A DNA stretch of 7,296 bases from positions 1 to 7,296 of the forward strand of contig CALBHM010000359.1 in NCBI GenBank assembly GCA_937892835.1, read 5' to 3'. Within the stretch, counting starts at the first letter, position 1; the number at the start of each line of letters is the position of its first letter. This document shows positions 1 to 5,515 of the stretch, piece after piece. The stretch comes from an uncultured Ruminococcus sp. (GTDB lineage Bacteria > Bacillota > Clostridia > Oscillospirales > Acutalibacteraceae). A model generated the notes under the pieces. The model did not search any database. It saw only the letters and a program-made list of their open reading frames with translations, and was not told the origin of the DNA. The position numbers were made by a program, and so were the translations under genes.

Positions 1-635
1 TCGGGCGAGGGCGAAAGAATCGGGTGGTGAGTAAACGCAATCACACGCTTGCTGCATTGCTTGGCCGCATTTGCGATTTTGGCTATCCATTCTTTGTGCT
101 CGGTGGAATAGCCGCTCCGGCCATTGCCGTTCTTGTCCGAATTGAGGGCAAGAAGAATATAGTTTTCGTCAAGCTCGGCGGCGTAGGACATCTCGAACTG
201 TGAGAATGCCTCGTCGGGCCCGAAGCTGTGGTACATTTTAAGAAGCTCATCACGCTTGGCTGACGGAATTTTTGTCTTTACGTCGCCGGTGTAGCTGCTT
301 GTCAGTCCGTCGTCCTGATAGTCGTGCGTTGAGGTTATCGCAAAAACACGTTTGCCGCACTTTTTTAAGGCATAGAGCAGCTCAATAAATTCAACATGGC
401 TGTCATAATCGCCGTCGCAGGTTGCATCACCGCAGAAAATAACATTTTCACAGCTGCTTTTCGCAATTTGAGCGAATGCGGCGGAGATTATCGCAGGGCT
501 GTCCTTGACCGCCTTTTGGTTGGTTGAATCGTATTTCTTGTATGACGGAGTATCAATGCCGAGCTTCGGCGAATAGTAGTGGGCGTCCGTCATTACGATT
601 AAATCAAGCGGATATTCAAAAGCCGTATCATTCAT
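1..635 (-). CDS. Calcineurin-like metallophosphoesterase, 3' end beyond window
   Basis: The first 211 codons are open from the ATG at 635-633 to the left edge; the C-terminus lies outside the window. Family motifs appear in order: D17-A-H19 after a short beta strand (LDLIVMTDAH), G69-D70 followed by D74-G75, T103-H104-D105 where the GNHD box is expected, and H203-H204-P205-I after a strand (VIAFTHHPI). The final GHxH motif would lie beyond the edge. Such enzymes use a two-metal centre to hydrolyse phosphate esters; the substrate cannot be read from the sequence. There is no signal peptide, so it is probably cytosolic. The GN of GNHD is replaced by ST, so metal site 2 may be altered. The start overlaps the end of the upstream sugar transporter by 8 nt, suggesting translational coupling. 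The frame stays open upstream, but the alternative TTG codons abut the Shine-Dalgarno sequence, so the ATG is preferred. The family call is firm, the substrate unknown. Confidence 0.88.
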   Translation of the reverse strand, partial: MNDTAFEYPLDLIVMTDAHYYSPKLGIDTPSYKKYDSTNQKAVKDSPAIISAAFAQIAKSSCENVIFCGDATCDGDYDSHVEFIELLYALKKCGKRVFAITSTHDYQDDGLTSSYTGDVKTKIPSAKRDELLKMYHSFGPDEAFSQFEMSYAAELDENYILLALNSDKNGNGRSGYSTEHKEWIAKIANAAKQCSKRVIAFTHHPILSPSP

Positions 636-2115
636 CTGTTTCAACAACTCCTCTGCGCTTGATAAGCTCAAGTGAAATCTGCTCCTTCTTCTTGGCGTTG
701 AGGTCATAGAAAAGCATCGGGATAATCTGAAGAATAACGAAGCAGGCCGGGATTATTGTGTAAATTATAAGGAACCTTGTCAGTGTGCCGTCGCTCTGAG
801 CCGCATAGGCAACAGACGGGTCTGTTGAGGGGAGATAGCCCGACCATTTGAAAACGAGATATGTACCGAGCGAGGTGGTGAACGCCGAAGCAATTTTGGA
901 GAAAAGTCCGTAGCCGGCATAGCAGAGACCCTCCTGACGCTTGCCCGTTTTTAGCTCGATTTCGTCAACGCAGTCGGCAATCATGACGTTCGGCGTGAGG
1001 TTTGTGTTGCCGTTCTGAAGTCCGACAAGGAAGTTGATGATAAGAAAGGGGATAATAAGCTCTTTTCTGAAGCCGATTATCATTGAAACGCCGAAAAGCA
1101 GGAGAAACGAGACTGCGCCGTAGGCACTGCAAGCGATAAATGTATTCTTAGTGCCAATGGTTTTTATGAGCTTTTTGACGACGAGCATGCTGACCGCCGT
1201 GCCGATTCCCATCGGGAGCAGAAGTGCAAGCTTAAGACCCTTATCGCCGAGAAGATATATTGCAATGTAAAGACTTGCCGCACCGTAAACACCTCGTCCG
1301 AAGCCGGCAAGCTTGGCGAGCGATACCATGAGCAAATTCTTGTTGGTGAAAACAAATTTAAGGCTCTGGCCGAGGTTGACCTTTTCTGTTGTGTAGGGGA
1401 CACGCTCTCTTGTGTTTTTGAGCATAATTGCGAGGAAAAGGATGAAGCCGATAACGCAGACTGCCGTTGAAATCTGCAGGTCGAGACCTCTGCCCTCGGC
1501 GGCTCGGAAGCCGTCCTCGCCCATGATAGCCTTCATGACAAGGCCGACTACAATGAGAACAACCATTCCGCCGGATTGACCGATTGAGCGCATGATTCCG
1601 GCGATTGAAATTGCGTCGCTACGCTCATCGGGGTTTGGTGTGCAGACCGCACCGAAGCAGTTGCCGGGGCTTTCGACGCAGACGAGCAGCATTACATATG
1701 CACAGTAAATCGCAAACATCCATATCGTTGCAACGACGAAATTAGACGTTTTCGGCGCAACAAAAACGAGCATTGAGATTATACCGAGCGGAACACAGCC
1801 GTAAAGAAGCCATGGGTGAATCTTGCCACGCTTCGATTTCGTCTTGTCAACAAGGAAGCCGATTATGATTTCCGCCGCCGCTCCGACAAAGCCTGCAACA
1901 AGGAAAACGGTCGATATCAGCGTTGCAAGAGCATCTGAGCTGAAATTCTGATTTTTGAATGCAAAATCGGCGAAGTAGGTTTTTGCATATTCCGGAACCC
2001 AGCCCGAAAGCAGGGCAATGCCGAAAAGGCCTATTCCGTAAGAGAGAGCCTCGGTGGGCAGCTTGAACGTCTTTGAGCCGAAATGCAGCTCTTTTGTCTT
2101 TAAATATTTTTGCAT
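628..2115 (-). CDS. GPH-family sugar:cation symporter (MFS_2, melibiose-carrier type)
   Basis: A 495-residue polytopic inner-membrane protein, within the usual GPH (glycoside-pentoside-hexuronide) range of about 450-500. The N-terminal half carries the family's loop 2-3 signature at residues 90-102 (D90-K-T-K-S ... R-G-K ... P-W), followed by LLYGCVPLGI. The C-terminal half has the second hallmark at 378-397 (MIADCVDEIELKTGKR then QEGL), as in MelB/XylP/UidB-like carriers. About 12 hydrophobic segments alternate with charged loops. Known members import glycosides, pentosides or hexuronides with Na+ or H+; the actual sugar cannot be deduced. It is first in a two-gene operon and overlaps the following metallophosphoesterase by 8 nt. 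The ATG at 2115 has a good Shine-Dalgarno (AGAGAGGA, 8-nt spacing). No glycosidase is adjacent in the same operon within the window, which is less usual for this family. The family is certain, the substrate open. Confidence 0.93.
   Translation of the reverse strand: MQKYLKTKELHFGSKTFKLPTEALSYGIGLFGIALLSGWVPEYAKTYFADFAFKNQNFSSDALATLISTVFLVAGFVGAAAEIIIGFLVDKTKSKRGKIHPWLLYGCVPLGIISMLVFVAPKTSNFVVATIWMFAIYCAYVMLLVCVESPGNCFGAVCTPNPDERSDAISIAGIMRSIGQSGGMVVLIVVGLVMKAIMGEDGFRAAEGRGLDLQISTAVCVIGFILFLAIMLKNTRERVPYTTEKVNLGQSLKFVFTNKNLLMVSLAKLAGFGRGVYGAASLYIAIYLLGDKGLKLALLLPMGIGTAVSMLVVKKLIKTIGTKNTFIACSAYGAVSFLLLFGVSMIIGFRKELIIPFLIINFLVGLQNGNTNLTPNVMIADCVDEIELKTGKRQEGLCYAGYGLFSKIASAFTTSLGTYLVFKWSGYLPSTDPSVAYAAQSDGTLTRFLIIYTIIPACFVILQIIPMLFYDLNAKKKEQISLELIKRRGVVETDE
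648..654 (-). promoter_or_regulatory. Ribosome binding site of the metallophosphoesterase
   Basis: AGAGGAG on the minus strand, inside the last codons of the transporter gene. It sits 12 nt from the ATG at 635, longer than usual. Together with the 8-nt overlap of the two reading frames, this suggests that ribosomes finishing the transporter help initiate the phosphoesterase. It is the only good Shine-Dalgarno match near this start. Confidence 0.5.
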
Positions 2116-2123
2116 TTTTTGTG

Positions 2124-2131
2124 TCCTCTCT
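2124..2131 (-). promoter_or_regulatory. Ribosome binding site of the GPH transporter
   Basis: AGAGAGGA on the minus strand, separated from the ATG at 2115-2113 by 8 nt. It supports that ATG as the start. Confidence 0.75.
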
Positions 2132-2153
2132 ATTTATTGTGTATATTACATAT

Positions 2154-2182
2154 AATTTAACACATATAAACAAAAATTTCAA
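2154..2182 (-). promoter_or_regulatory. Weak candidate promoter for the transporter operon
   Basis: On the minus strand, TTGAAA (2182-2177) and TAAATT (2159-2154) are 17 nt apart. The -35 matches well; the -10 matches 4 of 6. The whole of 2130-2200 is very AT-rich, so other -10 choices just downstream are equally possible. A promoter must lie here because the gene is divergent from nadE, but its exact boxes are uncertain. A loose dyad (TGTGT at 2138-2142 with ACACA at 2160-2164) spans the region and could be an operator, though AT-rich chance pairing is just as likely. Confidence 0.35.
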
Positions 2183-2207
2183 TAAAAATCATCAAAATAA
2201 AAGCTCT

Positions 2208-2222
2208 GCAACATTTGCAACA
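2208..2222. repeat. Tandem direct repeat GCAACA upstream of the nadE promoter
   Basis: GCAACA occurs at 2208-2213 and again at 2217-2222, with a 9-nt period and TTT between. It lies 6 nt upstream of the nadE -35 box and between the two divergent promoters. This is a possible protein-binding site, but the copies are short and may be chance. I do not recognise it as a known NAD-regulator (NiaR or NrtR) operator. Confidence 0.3.
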
Positions 2223-2228
2223 AGATGT

Positions 2229-2256
2229 TTGACACTTCGTAAATTTATGTTATAAT
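2229..2256 (+). promoter_or_regulatory. Strong sigma-A-type promoter of nadE
   Basis: The -35 box TTGACA (2229-2234) and the -10 box TATAAT (2251-2256) are both perfect consensus with a 16-nt spacer. The -10 is preceded by TGT (2248-2250), an extended -10 element. Transcription is expected to start at about 2263, giving a leader of about 25 nt before the start codon at 2288. The near-ideal boxes suggest strong, largely constitutive expression unless a repressor acts nearby. Confidence 0.88.
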
Positions 2257-2276
2257 AATTATGTATAAATACGGTA

Positions 2277-2283
2277 AGGTGAT
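2277..2283 (+). promoter_or_regulatory. Ribosome binding site fixing the nadE start
   Basis: AGGTGAT is a 7-nt match to the 16S anti-Shine-Dalgarno complement (the 3' part of AGGAGGTGAT). It lies 4 nt before the ATG at 2288, with the GG core 8 nt away, which is suitable spacing once the register is considered. It selects 2288 over the in-frame ATG at 2261, which lies upstream of the predicted transcript start. Confidence 0.75.
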
Positions 2284-2287
2284 AAAC

Positions 2288-4219
2288 ATGTTTGATTTTA
2301 TCAGATTGGCGTGTGCCGTTCCCGAGGTTGAGGTCGGCAACACGGAATTTAATACGCAGGAAATAATTAAATATATCGACATCAACAAGGACGCCGATGT
2401 AATAGTGTTCCCCGAGCTTAGCGTTACGGGCTACACCTGCGCCGACCTTTTCTTTCAGAGAACTCTGATCGACGGCGCAAAGAAAGGTATTGCCAAGATA
2501 GTCGAGACGACGAAGGACAGCAATTCCGTTATTGCAGTCGGTGCTCCGTTGATTATCGGAGGACAGCTTTATAACTGTGCAGTTGTGATGTCACACGGAA
2601 GGGTGAACGGAATTGCCGTAAAGACCTTTATACCGACCTATAACGAATACTACGAAAAGCGTTGGTTCTCCTCTGCGGCTGATTTGAAGTGTACTTCTAT
2701 CGGCTCGGACGAGCTTATGCTTGACGGTAATTATGAAATTCCCGTAGGCAATAACCTTGTATTTGACTGCTCCGGTGTGAAGCTCGGCGTTGAGATTTGT
2801 GAGGATTTGTGGGCACCGCTTCCGCCCTCAACGCTTCTGACTCTTGCAGGTGCGGAGATTATTCTCAATCTTTCCGCCTCCAACGAAACGATAATGAAAA
2901 GAAAATACAGAACCGAGCTTGTTTCTCAGCAGTCGGCGAGGAGTCTTTGTGCCTACGCCTATGCGAGCGCAGGCATGAGCGAATCGACGACCGATCTCAT
3001 CTTCTCCGGTCATTCGATAATCTGCGAAAACGGAGCGGTTCTTTCTCAGAATGATAGTCTGATTGACGGCGGATATTCGATAAAGCATGATGTTGACCTC
3101 GGCAAGATAAGAGCCGACAGAGCGGAGAATAAGACCTTTGCCGATTCGGCCTCGCTTTATCTTGAGGGCAAGGATTATGTTAATGTCAAGGTCGGAACGC
3201 AGCTTGAAAGCGACGGCGAGATATATGAGGTTAAGAAGCTTCCGTTCGTTCCGTCGGATAAGAAGGACCGAATTGAACGCTGCATGGATATCTTCCGCAT
3301 GCAGGTTGCGGGACTTAAAAAGAGGGCAGCGAAAGTCGGCGGCAAAATGATTCTCGGTGTTTCAGGAGGACTGGATTCCACGCTTGCACTTCTCGTCTGC
3401 GCCGAAACCGCACGTCAGCTCGGACGTGATCCCTCGGACGTTATTGCGATAACGCTTCCATGCTTCGGCACGACGAAGCGCACCAATTCAAACGCATGGG
3501 AGCTTATGGAAACTCTCGGCGTTCACGCAATGGATATCAAAGAGGCCTGTACGCTTCACTGCCGTGATATCGGCCACCCGACAGATCAATTCGACGTAAC
3601 CTACGAGAATATTCAGGCTCGTGAGAGAACTCAGGTGCTTATGGATTACGCATGCAAGGTCGGCGGCTTCGTCGTCGGAACGGGCGATCTCAGCGAGCTT
3701 GCTCTCGGCTGGTGCACATACAATGCCGACCACATGAGTATGTACGGTGTCAACTGCGGCGTGCCGAAAACGCTTGTGCGTTGGATGATTGCTGCGCTGA
3801 TTGATTATAATATTTTCCCCGACAGCACACATGTGCTTGAGGATATAATTGATACACCGATAAGCCCCGAGCTTCTTCCGCCCGATGAGGACGGCAACAT
3901 TCAGCAGGAGACCGAGGAGATAATCGGACCTTATGCACTGCACGATTTCTTCCTTTATCATCTTCTGCGATTCGGTTTTTCTCCGTCGAAGATTTTCTTC
4001 CTCGCCGAGAAAGCGTTTAAAGAGGATTTCGACAGGGAAACGATACTCAAATGGCTCAAGGTGTTCTATAAGAGGTTTTTCACTCAGCAGTTTAAGAGAA
4101 GCTGCCTGCCCGACGGAGTGAAGATAGGCAGTGTTTGCCTTTCGCCGAGAGGGGATTGGAGAATGCCGAGCGACGCTTCGTACGCAATTTGGCTCAAGGA
4201 GATTGACGAGATAAAATAA
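2288..4219 (+). CDS. nadE: Glutamine-dependent NAD+ synthetase
   Basis: Makes NAD+ from deamido-NAD+, ATP and glutamine (EC 6.3.5.1), the last step of NAD biosynthesis, in the cytosol. The 643-residue protein has both domains of the long form. The N-terminal nitrilase-type glutaminase (about 1-270) shows the Glu-Lys-Cys triad: E43 in FPELSVTGYTC, K112 in VKTFIPTYNEYYEKR and C171 in GVEICEDLW. The C-terminal synthetase (about 330-643) has the ATP-pyrophosphatase loop SGGLDS (359-364), PCFGTTKRTNSN, the GTGDLSELALGW block and the conserved end LSPRGDWRMPSDA. Ammonia is known to pass between the domains in this family. An ATG at 2261 would add nine residues, but it lies before the expected transcription start, so the ATG at 2288 with its own Shine-Dalgarno is chosen. 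It is first in a probable two-gene operon with the downstream CPBP-like membrane protein. All key residues are present, so the enzyme should be active. Confidence 0.97.
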   Translation: MFDFIRLACAVPEVEVGNTEFNTQEIIKYIDINKDADVIVFPELSVTGYTCADLFFQRTLIDGAKKGIAKIVETTKDSNSVIAVGAPLIIGGQLYNCAVVMSHGRVNGIAVKTFIPTYNEYYEKRWFSSAADLKCTSIGSDELMLDGNYEIPVGNNLVFDCSGVKLGVEICEDLWAPLPPSTLLTLAGAEIILNLSASNETIMKRKYRTELVSQQSARSLCAYAYASAGMSESTTDLIFSGHSIICENGAVLSQNDSLIDGGYSIKHDVDLGKIRADRAENKTFADSASLYLEGKDYVNVKVGTQLESDGEIYEVKKLPFVPSDKKDRIERCMDIFRMQVAGLKKRAAKVGGKMILGVSGGLDSTLALLVCAETARQLGRDPSDVIAITLPCFGTTKRTNSNAWELMETLGVHAMDIKEACTLHCRDIGHPTDQFDVTYENIQARERTQVLMDYACKVGGFVVGTGDLSELALGWCTYNADHMSMYGVNCGVPKTLVRWMIAALIDYNIFPDSTHVLEDIIDTPISPELLPPDEDGNIQQETEEIIGPYALHDFFLYHLLRFGFSPSKIFFLAEKAFKEDFDRETILKWLKVFYKRFFTQQFKRSCLPDGVKIGSVCLSPRGDWRMPSDASYAIWLKEIDEIK

Positions 4220-4243
4220 AAAAACGGAATGAGAAGAGAGATT

Positions 4244-5443
4244 ATGAAAGATTTGAAAGACAAAAAAATTACAGTCACCGTTTTGCTGACATTGGTAATT
4301 TTTATATTACAGGCTCTTGATGAGTTCTTAGTAAAAAGCGACAATACAATTTTCGGCGATACCGTGATAGCGAGAATCTTGAGCATACTCATGGTTCTTG
4401 CGGCATCAAAGGTATTGAAGTTTCACATAGGCAGACGATGTTTGGGACGCTTCGGCTGGTTCTTCGAGCTGCTTTACGGCGTCGGGTTTTCGCTTGCACC
4501 GATCGTGCTTATCTATGCTGTCGAGCTGATCTATTTCAAAATAAAGGGATTCTATTCGGAGATAAGCATTTTCCTTCTTCCGCCAAACTCGACGGAAAAT
4601 GGCTTGTTCTTGGCTCTTGCGGCCTATGCCTCGGCGTTGGCTATCAACGTCTTTTCCAAAGAGCTGTACAGAGGCTTCGTGCTCAATCAGCTATGCAATA
4701 AATTCGGTGCACGAAAGTCTAATTATATTCAGGCAATTTTTTTCACACTGTTGTCATTCCTGCCTGTAATCGGTGCTTTTGCAAACGGCGGATTTAAAGA
4801 TATGCCGACGGCTGATGTAATAATAACTGTTTTGGCTTCTGCGGCGGCCGTATTTGTAGGTTCGATGCGATGGGGATATTATTACAAGGTCAACGGTTCG
4901 ATATGGATGGCGATTGCCGACCATTTTGTAAATACGCTTATAATGACTTGTGTTTATCTTTCCCCCGACCGCTTGCCGGATAAGTGGTTGCTTGTGAAAT
5001 CATTTGTAATTCAGCTCATAACCTGTGCAATATTCATTCCGTTCTATTATCGGCGTGACAGGGTCAATGCCGAATACGAAAAGGAAATGAAAACACGTCA
5101 CGATGTTCTCTCGGCAATGAACGAGTCGGAAGTAAATCTTGACGAAAAGAAGGCTTCGAACAATTATCTTATGATGATGAATGAAACCGAGCAGGCAAAA
5201 AAGTTTGGCGGAATTAAGCAAAATGAGATTCTTGATTTTGACAGAGAGCCTAAGGATTTCTCAAAGGGAGTTTTGCAGAATTATTCGGAAAACAAGGAGA
5301 AAACCGAGCACCGCCGGAGAACCGACGGCAAGAGACATCATCGTTCGAGAAGCACGGAGAACGTTCCGGAAAATGCCGAGAGTATATCAAAGCTTGTTGA
5401 CGAATATTTTAAAAAGCAGTTTGATAAAAACACATTTGATTGA
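4244..5443 (+). CDS. CPBP/Abi-family membrane protein with degenerate protease motifs and charged tail
   Basis: A 399-residue protein with about eight hydrophobic segments (roughly 9-29, 41-58, 72-97, 119-138, 159-181, 189-206, 219-240, 248-268), then a hydrophilic tail of about 130 residues. The middle resembles CPBP (CAAX protease/bacteriocin-processing, Abi) proteins. FSKELYRGFVLNQL (137-150) sits where EExxxR is expected, and GSIWMAIADHFVNT (218-231) matches the GSLWxAIxxHxxNN motif, with H227 retained. However, the paired glutamates are not intact (S138-K139-E140-L-Y-R143) and the FxxxH motif (FFTLLSF, 166-172) lacks its His. It may be an inactive relative or a divergent protease. The tail is acidic and then basic, with an Arg/His-rich patch at 356-369. 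The start at 4244 is chosen for the purine-rich AGAAGAGAG just upstream; the ATG at 4229 has little Shine-Dalgarno. It begins 24 nt after nadE, with no terminator between, so it is probably co-transcribed. Function unknown. Confidence 0.8.
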   Translation: MKDLKDKKITVTVLLTLVIFILQALDEFLVKSDNTIFGDTVIARILSILMVLAASKVLKFHIGRRCLGRFGWFFELLYGVGFSLAPIVLIYAVELIYFKIKGFYSEISIFLLPPNSTENGLFLALAAYASALAINVFSKELYRGFVLNQLCNKFGARKSNYIQAIFFTLLSFLPVIGAFANGGFKDMPTADVIITVLASAAAVFVGSMRWGYYYKVNGSIWMAIADHFVNTLIMTCVYLSPDRLPDKWLLVKSFVIQLITCAIFIPFYYRRDRVNAEYEKEMKTRHDVLSAMNESEVNLDEKKASNNYLMMMNETEQAKKFGGIKQNEILDFDREPKDFSKGVLQNYSENKEKTEHRRRTDGKRHHRSRSTENVPENAESISKLVDEYFKKQFDKNTFD

Positions 5444-5480
5444 CGGAAAATCCGTGTAAAGCAAAACATAACAAAAAGAA

Positions 5481-5515
5481 TTCACCCTCCGCTTAATTGC
5501 GAAGGGTGAAAATTT
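5481..5515. terminator. Bidirectional hairpin terminator between convergent genes
   Basis: TTCACCCT (5481-5488) pairs with AGGGTGAA (5503-5510), and CGC (5490-5492) pairs with GCG (5499-5501), around a TTAATT loop. In plus-strand RNA the pair between is a C-A mismatch (5489/5502); in minus-strand RNA it becomes a G-U wobble, so the hairpin is slightly stronger for the lacZ transcript. Both directions have a U-rich tract: AATTTTTATA after 5510 on plus, and TTCTTTTTGTT below 5481 on minus. It ends the nadE operon, 37 nt after the CPBP stop, and the lacZ gene, 5 nt after its stop. Confidence 0.88.

Noticed and set aside
2073..2255. Small 60-codon plus-strand frame across the intergenic region
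   Set aside because: It runs antisense to the transporter start and through both promoters, with no Shine-Dalgarno, so it is very unlikely to be translated.
3488..3961. 157-codon open frame on the minus strand
   Set aside because: It lies fully inside nadE, which is strongly conserved there, and its translation shows no domain; it is a shadow of the synthetase.
4229..4243. ATG at 4229 as start of the CPBP-like gene
   Set aside because: It is in frame but preceded only by A-rich sequence; the ATG at 4244 has a purine-rich site at suitable distance. The difference is only five residues, so this stays a preference.
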